DNA from: DASZPL01 sp035550315
GTDB lineage: Bacteria > Actinomycetota > Actinomycetes > JAFAQI01
Direction of reading: 5' to 3'
Assembly (NCBI GenBank): GCA_035550315.1
Contig: DASZPL010000176.1
Coordinates: forward strand, 1 to 24,502
Length of the DNA: 24,502 nucleotides
Position numbers and translations under genes: made by a program
In this document: piece after piece, positions 16,490 to 23,877 of the stretch
How positions within the stretch are numbered: position 1 is the first letter of the stretch
Layout: each line of letters opens with the position of its first letter
The notes under the pieces: generated by a model
The model's database searches: none
Told to the model about the DNA's origin: nothing
Seen by the model: the letters and a program-made list of their open reading frames with translations, nothing else

Positions 16490-17707
16490 GTGGCCGATTT
16501 CTCGCTCGACCTCAACGACGACCAGATCACGATGCAGAAGTGGCTGCACGAGTTCGCCGAAGAGGTGATCCGGCCGGCCGCGCATGAATGGGACGAGCGC
16601 GAGGAAACGCCCTGGCCGATCATCAAGGAGGCCGCGAAGGTCGGCATCTACTCGCTGGACTTCATGGCACAGCAGTGGTTCGACGAGACCGGCCTCGGCA
16701 TGGTGGTCGCGCAGGAGGAGCTCTTCTGGGGCGACGCCGGCATCGCGCTGGCGATCATGGGCACCGGCCTCGCCGCCGCCGCGGTCAGCGCGAACGGCAC
16801 GCCCGAGCAGGTCGGCGAGTTCATCCCCGCGATGTACGGCACGCCGGAGGAGCCGAAGCTCGGCGCGTTCTGCTCCTCGGAGCCGGACGCCGGCAGTGAC
16901 GTCGGCGCGATGAAGACCCGGGCGGTCTACGACGAGGCCAGCGACGAGTGGGTGCTCACCGGCACCAAGACCTGGGCCACCAACGGCGGCATCGCCGACT
17001 GGCACGTGATCGTCGCCTCGGTCGACCCGGAGCTCGGCACCCGCGGGCAGGCGTCGTTCGCCGTACCTCCCGGCACGAAGGGGCTCAGCCAGGGCCAGAA
17101 GTTCAAGAAGCACGGCATCCGGGCCTCGCACACCGCCGAGGTCGTGCTCGACGACGTCCGGCTGCCCGGCAAGTTCCTGCTCGGCGGCAAGGAGAAGCTC
17201 GACGCGCGGTTGGCGCGCGCCCGCGAGGGGCAGCGCACCGGCCGGTCGCAGCCGTCGATGGCGACGTTCGAGCGCACCCGGCCGACGGTGGGCGCGCAGG
17301 CGGTCGGGATCGCGCGCGCCGCGTACGAGGTCGCGCTGGACTACGCCAAGACCCGCGAGCAGTTCGGCCGGCCGATCATCGAGAACCAGGGCATCGCGTT
17401 CAAGCTCGCCGACATGAAGACGCGCATCGACGCCTCCCGGCTGCTGGTCTGGCGCGCGGCGTGGATGGCCCGGCAGGGCAAGGAGTTCACCGCGGCCGAG
17501 GGCTCGCAGTGCAAGCTGTTCGCCGGCGAGACCGCGGTCTGGGTGACCGAGCAGGCGATCCAGATCCTCGGCGGCAACGGCTACACCCGCGAGTACCCGG
17601 TCGAGCGGATGCACCGCGACGCCAAGATCTACACCATCTTCGAGGGCACCAGCGAGATCCAGCGGCTGGTCATCTCCCGCGCCATCAGCGGCGTCTACAT
17701 CCGCTAA
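16490..17707 (+). CDS. Acyl-CoA dehydrogenase
   Basis: FAD-dependent acyl-CoA dehydrogenase catalysing alpha,beta-desaturation of an acyl-CoA, 405 residues. GTG 16490 is chosen because AAGGAG lies 6 bases upstream; the GTG at 16445 lacks such a site and would add non-conserved residues. The N-terminal helical domain starts at DFSLDLNDDQITMQKWLHEF. The middle domain has GAFCSSEPDAGSD and TKTWATNGG. The C-terminal domain has REQFGRPIIENQGIAFKLAD, QILGGNGYTREYPVERMHRD and IFEGTSEIQR, with E385 as the probable catalytic base. Codon third positions are almost all G or C, more so than in the operon upstream. It appears to be a single-gene unit. Chain-length specificity is unknown. Confidence 0.95.
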   Translation: MADFSLDLNDDQITMQKWLHEFAEEVIRPAAHEWDEREETPWPIIKEAAKVGIYSLDFMAQQWFDETGLGMVVAQEELFWGDAGIALAIMGTGLAAAAVSANGTPEQVGEFIPAMYGTPEEPKLGAFCSSEPDAGSDVGAMKTRAVYDEASDEWVLTGTKTWATNGGIADWHVIVASVDPELGTRGQASFAVPPGTKGLSQGQKFKKHGIRASHTAEVVLDDVRLPGKFLLGGKEKLDARLARAREGQRTGRSQPSMATFERTRPTVGAQAVGIARAAYEVALDYAKTREQFGRPIIENQGIAFKLADMKTRIDASRLLVWRAAWMARQGKEFTAAEGSQCKLFAGETAVWVTEQAIQILGGNGYTREYPVERMHRDAKIYTIFEGTSEIQRLVISRAISGVYIR

Positions 17708-17716
17708 CCCCGCCGA

Positions 17717-17762
17717 GTTGTCAGCGTTAGCGGGTGCTATGGCACCCGCAGACGCTGACAAC
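17717..17762. terminator. Long inverted repeat between convergent genes, probable bidirectional terminator
   Basis: Two 21-base arms (17717-17737 and 17742-17762) are complementary at 19 positions, with one two-base mismatch, around the four-base loop TATG. On the plus strand the stem is followed by a short ACTTTCT. It lies 9 bases after the acyl-CoA dehydrogenase stop and spans the 3' end of glpD on the other strand, whose TAG stop begins in the loop. The stem is long for an ordinary terminator and might be a copy of a repeated palindromic element. Confidence 0.75.
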
Positions 17763-19227
17763 TTTCTGTGACGTAGGCGTGGGCGGCGGCGCGCCAGGCG
17801 GGGACCAGGTCGAGCCGCAGCCGCCGGTCGAGCACGTCGTCGACGGTGAGCGCGCCCTCCGCCTCGATCGCCCAGACGACCTCACACTTCGAGACCGGTA
17901 CGCCGGGCGCGATCGGCTCGTCGAGACCAGCGGCGGCGACCGCGTCGGCCTCCGCGCCGAACCGCCGCGCCAGCCGGGGCAGCTCGCCGTCCTGCCGCGG
18001 CATCGCGCCGACCAGCGGCAACGACGCCGTCCGGCAGTCTGGTCCGCCGCCACGGTTGCGCACCACGCGGTCGACCGCGTCCTGGGCCATCCGGCGGTAG
18101 GTCGTCAGCTTGCCGCCGACGATGACGAGCACGCCGTCGCGGTCGAGCAACGTGTGACGCCGCGACAGGTCGGCCGAGCTGCCGTCGCCGGCTGTACCGA
18201 GCAGCGGCCGCAGCCCGGCGAACCGGCCGATCACGTCGTCCGCGGTCAGCGCCCGCCCGAGACCGGACGAGAGCGTCTCGAGCAGGAAGCGCTCGTCGGC
18301 GTCGCTGACCTCGGGCTCGTCGGTCACGGCGTCGACCGGGTCGTCGGTCAGCCCGACGAGCACCGTGCCGTCCGGGCGCGGCACGGCGAACACGAACCGG
18401 TTGATGCTGCCGGGCAGCAGGATGTTGAACGCCGCGGTCGGGTTGCCGAGCGCCTCGGCGCGCACCACCAGATGCGCCCCCTTGCTCGGCCGCAGCGGCA
18501 CGCCGCCGACCAGGTCGCCTGACCAGACGCCGGCAGCGACCACGACGGCGCGCGCGTTGAGGTCGAACCGCTGGCCGGTCAGCTCGTCGCGGACCGTCGC
18601 GCCGTCATGGGCCACGTCGGTCGCCGTGCAGTGGGTGACGATCTTCGCGCCGTACGCCGCCGCCGTCCGCGCCACGGCGACAACCAGCCGGGCGTCGTCC
18701 TCCAGCGCGCCGTCGACGTGGACGTAGGCCCCCTTGGTCGGACCCAGCACCGGGAGCAACGCGCCGGTGGCTTCGGCGTTCAGCCAGTAGCCGGGCGGCA
18801 ACCAGGCCGGCGTGCGCGCCGCGGCCCGCAGCCCGTCCGCAATGCTGAGCAGGATGCGGGAGACCACGCGGCCGCCACGGGGGTACGACGGCAGCAGCGG
18901 CAGCACGAACGGCATCGGCCGGATCAAGTGCGGGGCGATCGCGGTGGCGAGCCGGTTGCGTTCGATCGCCGACTCCCAGGCGACGCCGACCTGACCGGCC
19001 GCGATGTAGCGCAGCCCACCGTGCGCGAGCTTGCTCGACCAGTGGCTGGTGCCGGCCGCGAGGTCGCGCCGCTCCACCAGCGCGACCGACAAGCCGCGGC
19101 TGGCGGCGTCCAACGCGACGCCGGCTCCGGTGATGCCGCCGCCGACGACCAGCAGGTCCACCGCCTCGCCAGCCGCCAGTGCGGAGAGCTCCCGCTCCCG
19201 CCGCGTCGCATTGAGCCGGTCGCTCAT
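17737..19227 (-). CDS. glpD: FAD-dependent glycerol-3-phosphate dehydrogenase
   Basis: Flavoenzyme oxidising glycerol-3-phosphate to dihydroxyacetone phosphate, passing electrons to the quinone pool; 496 residues. The FAD motif is LVVGGGITGAGVALDAASRG (about 26-45). The GlpD signature TSHWSSKLAHGGLRY (about 60-74) corresponds to the family's SSKLIHGGLRY. VIVGGKLTTYRRMAQD and a C-terminal domain (SKCEVVWAIEAEGALTVDDV) complete the fold. The ATG at 19227 has AAGGG about 9 bases upstream, and both lie in a perfect inverted repeat. The last ~8 codons are read from one arm of the inverted repeat at 17717-17762. tetR lies just upstream on the same strand and an alkyl-DHAP-synthase-like gene is divergent, so the DHAP product may feed ether-lipid synthesis. 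Confidence 0.94.
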   Translation of the reverse strand: MSDRLNATRRERELSALAAGEAVDLLVVGGGITGAGVALDAASRGLSVALVERRDLAAGTSHWSSKLAHGGLRYIAAGQVGVAWESAIERNRLATAIAPHLIRPMPFVLPLLPSYPRGGRVVSRILLSIADGLRAAARTPAWLPPGYWLNAEATGALLPVLGPTKGAYVHVDGALEDDARLVVAVARTAAAYGAKIVTHCTATDVAHDGATVRDELTGQRFDLNARAVVVAAGVWSGDLVGGVPLRPSKGAHLVVRAEALGNPTAAFNILLPGSINRFVFAVPRPDGTVLVGLTDDPVDAVTDEPEVSDADERFLLETLSSGLGRALTADDVIGRFAGLRPLLGTAGDGSSADLSRRHTLLDRDGVLVIVGGKLTTYRRMAQDAVDRVVRNRGGGPDCRTASLPLVGAMPRQDGELPRLARRFGAEADAVAAAGLDEPIAPGVPVSKCEVVWAIEAEGALTVDDVLDRRLRLDLVPAWRAAAHAYVTESCQRLRVP

Positions 19228-19255
19228 TGGTGCGCCCTTGTCGGGCGCACCAATG
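19225..19255 (-). promoter_or_regulatory. Inverted repeat enclosing the glpD ribosome-binding site and start codon
   Basis: Perfect 13-base arms at 19225-19237 and 19243-19255 surround a five-base loop. On the minus strand the RNA would fold so that the AAGGG Shine-Dalgarno sits in the loop and 3' stem and the glpD ATG forms the last three bases of the stem. It could hide the start from ribosomes or act as a DNA operator for the adjacent TetR protein. Fold and location are seen; function is inference. Confidence 0.6.
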
Positions 19256-19275
19256 CGGAGACGCAGATTCCATTG

Positions 19276-19311
19276 GAGCGAGCCACCTCCGCTTCGCTGC
19301 GGTACTCGCTC
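19276..19311 (-). terminator. Stem-loop at the 3' end of tetR, possible weak terminator
   Basis: Outer arms GAGCGAG (19276-19282) and CTCGCTC (19305-19311) enclose an inner CCGC/GCGG pair. The outer 3' arm on the plus strand overlaps the tetR stop. No T-tract follows, so it may only attenuate transcription into glpD, or act as an RNA processing site. Confidence 0.35.
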
Positions 19312-19891
19312 ATGGCTTGAGCCAGCCGTCGAGGCCGCGCTCCAGCTCGGCCAGCGCGGCGTCCCGGCCGACGTCGTCGAGCAGCCGGGCGGAGACCACC
19401 CACGACATGCCGGTCAGCAGCAACGACACGGCCATCACATCGGCGTCGCCGCGGCGGATCGACCCGTCCGCCTGCCCTTCGGCCACCAGCCGGCGGACGT
19501 GGTGCACCGCTAGCCGTTGGGTCGACCCGAGCCGCGCCGTGAGGTATGGCACCAGCAGCTCGGGGTCGACGTCGATGACCCGGCGAAACAGCGGCTCGTC
19601 GGGCAGCCGTCGCGCCACCTCGGTCATCGACGCGACCAGCCGCGCCCGCGCGGTACGCCGGCGCACGGCGCCGGCCTCGCTCTCGGCCAGCAGGTCGGCG
19701 AACTCGCGCGTGAGCACTTGAAGCAGCAATGTCTCGACGTCCGGGACCAGCCGGTAGAGCGTCATCCGGCTGACGCCGGCGCGGCGGGCGACGTCGGTGA
19801 GCGTCGTACGCCGGACCCCGACCGCGAGCACCGACTCCTTGACCGCCTGCATGACCTCCGCTGGGAGCTCACGGCCGGCTCCCGGCGCCAT
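19310..19891 (-). CDS. TetR-family transcriptional regulator
   Basis: One-component regulator of 193 residues from ATG 19891, or 205 from ATG 19927. The DNA-binding helix-turn-helix is TTLTDVARRAGVSRMTLYRL, preceded by the usual helix (EVMQAVKESVLAVGVRR). The C-terminal ~130 residues form a helical ligand domain with no recognised ligand. The shorter start is preferred because the longer one would put codons over a candidate operator palindrome (19909-19935); neither start has a good Shine-Dalgarno. It lies upstream of glpD and divergent from the FAD-linked oxidase gene, so it probably controls both and itself. The arrangement matches M. tuberculosis Rv2249c-Rv2250c-Rv2251 as I recall it. Confidence 0.9.
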   Translation of the reverse strand: MAPGAGRELPAEVMQAVKESVLAVGVRRTTLTDVARRAGVSRMTLYRLVPDVETLLLQVLTREFADLLAESEAGAVRRRTARARLVASMTEVARRLPDEPLFRRVIDVDPELLVPYLTARLGSTQRLAVHHVRRLVAEGQADGSIRRGDADVMAVSLLLTGMSWVVSARLLDDVGRDAALAELERGLDGWLKP

Positions 19892-19908
19892 TACCGCGCC
19901 GGCGCGGT

Positions 19909-19935
19909 TGTGACGTTGCGACAGCATATGTCACA
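19909..19935. promoter_or_regulatory. Candidate TetR operator between tetR and the divergent oxidase gene
   Basis: TGTGAC (19909-19914) and GTCACA (19930-19935) form an inverted repeat with a 15-base spacer. It lies 11 bases before the divergent ATG at 19946. No clear Shine-Dalgarno exists on either side, so one or both messages may be leaderless. A regulator bound here would cover both promoters. Confidence 0.45.
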
Positions 19936-19945
19936 CTGTACCACC

Positions 19946-21580
19946 ATGGACGCCACGCCAGCCACACCCGCCTGGACCGCTTGGGGCAACGAGGCGCCGA
20001 CGCTCTCGCCGTCGGTGCAGGCGTTGCTGACCGAGACGCTCGGCCCGTTGCGGCCGCAGCAGCCGGCCGCGATCGAGGCCGCCGAACTGCCACCCTCGGC
20101 GTTGCCGGCCGCGGTCAGGCGCCGGTTGGTGCGCGCGCTCGGCGCCGTCGGCGTGCTCGACGACCACGACAGCCGCGCCCGGCATGCCGGCGGTCAGGCC
20201 TACGAGGACTTGGTACGCCGGCGCTACGGCGATGCCGCGGACGCGCCCGATGCGGTGCTGCTGCCGGACGGCGCCTCGGCGGTCGCGCAGGTGCTGCGGA
20301 TCTGCAGCGAGGCGAACGTCGCGGTGGTGCCATGGGGCGGCGGGACCAGCGTCGTGGGCGGGCTGGCGGCGATCCGCGGCCAGGCCGCCGCGGTTGTCGC
20401 CCTCGACCTGTCGCGGCTGGACCAGCTACTCGCGGTGGACCCGGTTTCGCTGACCGCGACGTTCCAGCCGGGCGTCCGCACCCCGGCGGCGGAGGCCGCG
20501 CTGGCCGCGCACGGCCTGACCCTGGGGCACGTCCCGCAGAGCTTCGAGCGGGCGTCGCTGGGTGGCTACGTCGTCACGCGTTCGGCCGGCCAGGCGTCGA
20601 GCGGGCACGGCCGCATCGACGACCTGCTCGTCGGCTGCCGGTTGACCACGCCGGTCGGCGAGCTGCATCTGCCGGACGTGCCGGGCAGCGCCGCCGGCCC
20701 GGACCTGCGCCGGCTGGTGCTCGGGTCCGAGGGCACCCTCGGCGTGCTCACCGAGTTGACACTGCGAGTACGCCGGCTGCCGGCGGCCACGCACTACGAG
20801 GGCTGGATGGCCCGCAGCTGGCAGGACGGCGTCGAGCTGATGCGTCGAATCGCGCAGGACGGGCCGAAGCCCGACGTCGCCCGGCTGTCGGACCCCGACG
20901 AGACCGCGATCTCGCTGGCACTGTCCGGCACCGCCGGGTGGCAACGGCGCGCCCTCGACCGCTGGCTGCGGCTTCGCGGCGTGACTCGCGGCTGCCTCGT
21001 CATCGTCGGCTTCGACGGTGCCGCGAGCGACGTCCGCTATCGCCGCCGCGAGGTGCGCCGGATGCTGCGTGCCGGCAATGCGGTGCGGCTGGGCGCCGGC
21101 GCGGGTCGGTCGTGGGAGCGCGGCCGGTTCGCCGCGCCGTACCTGCGCGACAGCCTGCTCGACGCCGGCGTGCTCGCCGAGACCCTCGAGACGGCGGCGA
21201 CCTGGAGCCGGCTCCCCGAGCTGTACGCCGCGGTCCGCGGCGCGCTCGTCGAGCGGCTGACCGTGGACGGCAAGGAGCCGCTGGTCGGCTGCCACGTCTC
21301 GCATCTGTACTCGACCGGCGCGTCGCTCTACTTCACTGTGCTCGCCCGCGCCGAGCCGGGCGAGGAGGTCGAGCAGTGGGCGGCAGCCAAGCGCGCCGCC
21401 AACGCCGCGATCCTCGAAGCCGGCGGCACGGCGAGTCACCACCACGCCGTCGGCACCGCGCACCGCGACGTGGTGACGACCGACCTCGGTGGCGAGGTGG
21501 GCGTCGCAGCGCTTCGCGCGGTGAAGCAGGCGCTCGACCCGGCCGGCATCCTCAACCCCGGCAAGCTGCTGCCGGACTGA
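19946..21580 (+). CDS. FAD-linked oxidase, alkyldihydroxyacetonephosphate synthase-like
   Basis: VAO/PCMH-type flavoprotein of 544 residues. The FAD-binding region includes PDAVLLPDGASAVAQVLRIC and PWGGGTSVVGG (about 129-139). The AGPS-like segment TRSAGQASSGHGRIDDLLVG (about 211-230) and the C-terminal SHHHAVGTAHRD (His cluster about 498-500) fit alkyl-DHAP synthase, which exchanges the acyl of acyl-DHAP for a fatty alcohol to make ether lipids. LGSEGTLGVLTELTLRVRRLP and LDPAGILNPGKLLPD are general family marks. It is divergent from tetR by 54 bases and next to glpD, which supplies DHAP. Other FAD-linked oxidases, such as D-lactate dehydrogenase, lack the HHH motif. True ether-lipid synthesis is not proven by sequence. 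Confidence 0.88.
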   Translation: MDATPATPAWTAWGNEAPTLSPSVQALLTETLGPLRPQQPAAIEAAELPPSALPAAVRRRLVRALGAVGVLDDHDSRARHAGGQAYEDLVRRRYGDAADAPDAVLLPDGASAVAQVLRICSEANVAVVPWGGGTSVVGGLAAIRGQAAAVVALDLSRLDQLLAVDPVSLTATFQPGVRTPAAEAALAAHGLTLGHVPQSFERASLGGYVVTRSAGQASSGHGRIDDLLVGCRLTTPVGELHLPDVPGSAAGPDLRRLVLGSEGTLGVLTELTLRVRRLPAATHYEGWMARSWQDGVELMRRIAQDGPKPDVARLSDPDETAISLALSGTAGWQRRALDRWLRLRGVTRGCLVIVGFDGAASDVRYRRREVRRMLRAGNAVRLGAGAGRSWERGRFAAPYLRDSLLDAGVLAETLETAATWSRLPELYAAVRGALVERLTVDGKEPLVGCHVSHLYSTGASLYFTVLARAEPGEEVEQWAAAKRAANAAILEAGGTASHHHAVGTAHRDVVTTDLGGEVGVAALRAVKQALDPAGILNPGKLLPD

Positions 21581-21582
21581 CG

Positions 21583-22098
21583 TCAGCCGCCCTGATCCCC
21601 GCCCGCGCCGTTGCCGTGACCGTGGCTTGGCTGGTGACCCGGCGGGCCGGGCAGCAACGAACTGCTGGACTCCGACGGCGATGGCGACGGTGACGTGCTG
21701 GTCGGCGTGGACGTCGGACTCGTCGTCGGGCTCGGTGTGGTCTCGGTCGGGGTTGGGCTCGGCGTCGTGGGGCTTGGCGTGGGGCTCGGCGTCGACAGCT
21801 TCGCGGTCAGGTCGGTCAGCAGCGCATCGGCGGCGTTGTCGATCTCGACCTCGCGCTGCCGAGTCAAGTCGCCGGCGGCGTTCTCCCGAGCGGTAGCCGC
21901 CTGCAGCTGCGTCACGGCCGACTGCAACGTCGCGAGGCTCTCGTCGTGCGCGGCCGCCCGCACCCGCACGAGGTACGGCTTCAGCGCCTTCGCACCGCTC
22001 TGCGTGATGGCAGCGTTCGAGTTCGCGCAGCCCGCGATCGCGACACAGCCCGCGACGGCAGCGGCCAGCGCGGCGGGAACCCATCGGCGACCGGTCAT
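21583..22098 (-). CDS. Secreted lipoprotein with Ser/Thr/Pro-rich tail
   Basis: About 171 residues from ATG 22098, which overlaps the kinase stop in ATGA; an ATG two codons earlier is possible. The signal peptide (MTGRRWVPAALAAAVAGCVA) ends in IAGC, a lipobox. The mature part has a short helical domain rich in Ala, Gln and charged residues (about 35-100), probably coiled coil, then a ~45-residue tract of Ser/Thr/Pro repeats and a Gly/His tail. Such tracts are common O-mannosylation sites in actinobacterial lipoproteins. Coupling to the kinase suggests a surface partner or sensor. I do not recognise a family. Confidence 0.8.
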   Translation of the reverse strand: MTGRRWVPAALAAAVAGCVAIAGCANSNAAITQSGAKALKPYLVRVRAAAHDESLATLQSAVTQLQAATARENAAGDLTRQREVEIDNAADALLTDLTAKLSTPSPTPSPTTPSPTPTETTPSPTTSPTSTPTSTSPSPSPSESSSSLLPGPPGHQPSHGHGNGAGGDQGG

Positions 22099-23231
22099 CC
22101 GCACACCAGCGATTCGAGTCGTTGCATGTCATTCTCGAGCCGGTGCGGCAGCGGGTTCGACGACTGGCTCTTGGCGAAGCTGCAGTGCGCCGAGCCGCCA
22201 CCGCCCGACCGGTTGATCCCGATCGCGATCGCGACGCCGATCGCGGCGAGGATCACGATGGCCAGCAGGCCGAGCATGACCCGGCGCCCGCGATTGGGCG
22301 GCGGTGCGGCGACGGCGGCCGGTGGCGGTGCCGGTGGCATCACCTGGGTGGCCGCCGGGATGACCGCGGTCGCGGGAGTCGCCAGCGGACCACCCATCAC
22401 CGTGGTCGCCTGGGTGTCGCCGGAGGTGATCGCTCGCAACCGGTCGGCCGCCTGCGCGGCCGAGATCCGCGCCGCCGGATGCAGCGCCGTCATCGCCGTC
22501 AGCAGGTCACGCCACGCCTCGGGAAGCTCGCGCGGGATCGCGGGCGGCCGGTTGAGCCGGGCGAGCGCGGCCTCCATCGCGGGCCCGTCGTACTCCCTCC
22601 GGCCGGTGAGGCACTCGAGCAGCACGAGGCCGAGGGCGTAGACGTCGGCCGGCGGCCCGACCACCTCGCCGTTGACCTGCTCAGGCGCGAAGTACGCCGG
22701 GGTGCCGAGCACGTCGCCGGCCCGGGTGACGTGCGCCGAGTCGGCCAGCCGCGCGATGCCGAAGTCGGCGAGGTGCACCCGCCCGTCGACCGAGATCAGC
22801 ACGTTGGCCGGCTTGATGTCGCGGTGGATCACGCCCTGGCCGTGGACGTAGGCCAGCGCGTCGGCGAGCGTCTCGCCGATCGCCGCGGTCCGGGCCGCCG
22901 GCAGCGCACCCGGTTGCAACTCGTCGGCCAGCGTCGTGCCCTCGACCAGCGCCATGACGAGGAACGGGCGGCCGGTCGCGGCGTCGACACCCGCATCAAA
23001 GACGGTGACCAGTGCCGGGTGGTTGAGCCGCGCCAGCGTCCGCATCTCCTCGCCGTGGCGCGACAGCTCCTCGCCGACGTCACCGCGGAAGACCTTGATC
23101 GCGACGTCGCGATGCAACCGCTCGTCGAACGCCTGGAACACCTCCGCGACGCCACCGGCGCCGAGCCGCGGACCAAGGCGGTAGCGACGGTCGATCAGCC
23201 CAGCCTCGGCCGGAGGATTGGCACCGGTCAT
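22095..23231 (-). CDS. Membrane Ser/Thr protein kinase (PknB-like)
   Basis: Eukaryotic-type kinase of 378 residues. The kinase domain (about 15-270) has the Gly loop LGAGGVAEVF, catalytic lysine K46 (VAIKVF), VIHRDIKPANVL (D138, N143), ADFGIAR (156-158), and GTPAYFAPEQ in the activation segment. A Pro/Ala juxtamembrane linker leads to one transmembrane helix (about 317-340, LGLLAIVILAAIGVAIAIGI). The outside part is only ~38 residues and carries two cysteines (HCSFAKS and LVCG), with no PASTA repeats. The gene lies between a STAS protein and a lipoprotein on the same strand. The catalytic residues look intact. Substrates are unknown. Confidence 0.94.
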   Translation of the reverse strand: MTGANPPAEAGLIDRRYRLGPRLGAGGVAEVFQAFDERLHRDVAIKVFRGDVGEELSRHGEEMRTLARLNHPALVTVFDAGVDAATGRPFLVMALVEGTTLADELQPGALPAARTAAIGETLADALAYVHGQGVIHRDIKPANVLISVDGRVHLADFGIARLADSAHVTRAGDVLGTPAYFAPEQVNGEVVGPPADVYALGLVLLECLTGRREYDGPAMEAALARLNRPPAIPRELPEAWRDLLTAMTALHPAARISAAQAADRLRAITSGDTQATTVMGGPLATPATAVIPAATQVMPPAPPPAAVAAPPPNRGRRVMLGLLAIVILAAIGVAIAIGINRSGGGGSAHCSFAKSQSSNPLPHRLENDMQRLESLVCG

Positions 23232-23276
23232 AGCTACTAGTGTCCCGCGAGCGAGCTCGCTGGAACCGTCAGGCGG

Positions 23277-23633
23277 TCAGAGATCGCGAGCCGCCGGGTC
23301 AATCCCCCGTGGCCGCGGCCCGACGGCCGCAGCCTCGGGCTCGAGGATGTCGGCGGCGTTGAGGATTCCGCAGACCCGTCGCACGGCTGCGTTCGCGCCC
23401 CGCACCAACAGCTCACCGCCGGCTTCCTGCATGGCGTCCGCCGCGCCCAGCATCACGGTCAGCGACAGCACGTCGACGTAGTCCGCGTCCGCCAGGTCGA
23501 CGACCAGCCGCTGCGGCTTTGCCGCCATCACGTCGTCGAGCAGCGCTCGCAACGCATCGACGGTCAGCAAGTCGATGTCGCCGTGCAGCGCCACCACGGT
23601 CGCGTCCGACCGGACGGTGACCTCACCGAGCAC
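23277..23633 (-). CDS. STAS-domain protein, anti-anti-sigma factor-like
   Basis: 118 residues from GTG 23633, which has GGAGG 8 bases upstream. The fold reads as a single STAS domain: VVALHGDIDLLTVDALRALL, then QRLVVDLADADYVDVLSL, then GGELLVRGANAAVRRVCGIL. In SpoIIAA-type proteins the loop after the second strand is DSSGL with a phosphorylatable serine; here it reads DVLSL (D54, S57), so the usual serine is missing or shifted. It lies 45 bases upstream of the kinase gene on the same strand and may be its substrate or part of a partner switch. No anti-sigma factor or sigma factor is in the window. Confidence 0.8.
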   Translation of the reverse strand: MLGEVTVRSDATVVALHGDIDLLTVDALRALLDDVMAAKPQRLVVDLADADYVDVLSLTVMLGAADAMQEAGGELLVRGANAAVRRVCGILNAADILEPEAAAVGPRPRGIDPAARDL

Positions 23634-23779
23634 GAGCGCTGCCTCCGTCGATTGGAACCGGTCGGTCTCGTCGACGGTAGTTGCGGGCCTGCCAGGCCGT
23701 CAGCCGAATCCCGGCATGTGGCATCACCTCGTGACCCGATGATTCTCGCTCGTGACACCATGGCGGGCTGACGGCCCCG

Positions 23780-23852
23780 GCCCTCGTAGCTCAGGGGATA
23801 GAGCAACCGCCTCCTAAGCGGTAGGTCGCTGGTTCAAATCCAGCCGGGGGCA
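23780..23852 (+). tRNA. tRNA-Arg (anticodon CCT)
   Basis: A 73-base cloverleaf: acceptor GCCCTCG pairing with CGGGGGC (one G-U), D-arm GCTC...GAGC, anticodon stem ACCGC/GCGGT with loop CTCCTAA (anticodon CCT, decoding AGG), T-arm GCTGG/CCAGC with loop TTCAAAT, and discriminator A. The 3' CCA is not encoded. It is on the strand opposite both neighbours. No integrase or duplicated tRNA 3' end is seen nearby. Confidence 0.95.
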
Positions 23853-23877
23853 CCTCGTGCCGGTGTCGCCGCGTGAG

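Noticed and set aside
16244..17761. 505-residue minus-strand open frame opposite the acyl-CoA dehydrogenase gene
   Set aside because: No recognisable motif; the plus strand carries a complete conserved enzyme with a ribosome-binding site.
19981..21693. 570-residue plus-strand frame in another register over the oxidase gene
   Set aside because: Frame-shifted shadow rich in Arg and Ala; the in-register frame has FAD-binding and HHH motifs.
21690..21795. Short repeats read as a possible tandem repeat or CRISPR-like array
   Set aside because: They encode the Ser/Thr/Pro tract of the lipoprotein, are irregular in length, and have no spacers.
20426..22201. 591-residue minus-strand open frame opposite the FAD-linked oxidase gene
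   Set aside because: Low-complexity Arg/Ala-rich translation that crosses into another gene's region. The oxidase and lipoprotein frames explain the DNA.
23250..23261. Perfect 12-base palindrome AGCGAGCTCGCT between the STAS and kinase genes
   Set aside because: No loop for a hairpin, no nearby promoter elements, and such palindromes arise by chance in GC-rich DNA.
23780..23852. tRNA-Arg as an attachment site of an integrated element
   Set aside because: No integrase gene, duplicated tRNA 3' end or phage-like genes are seen on either side within the window.
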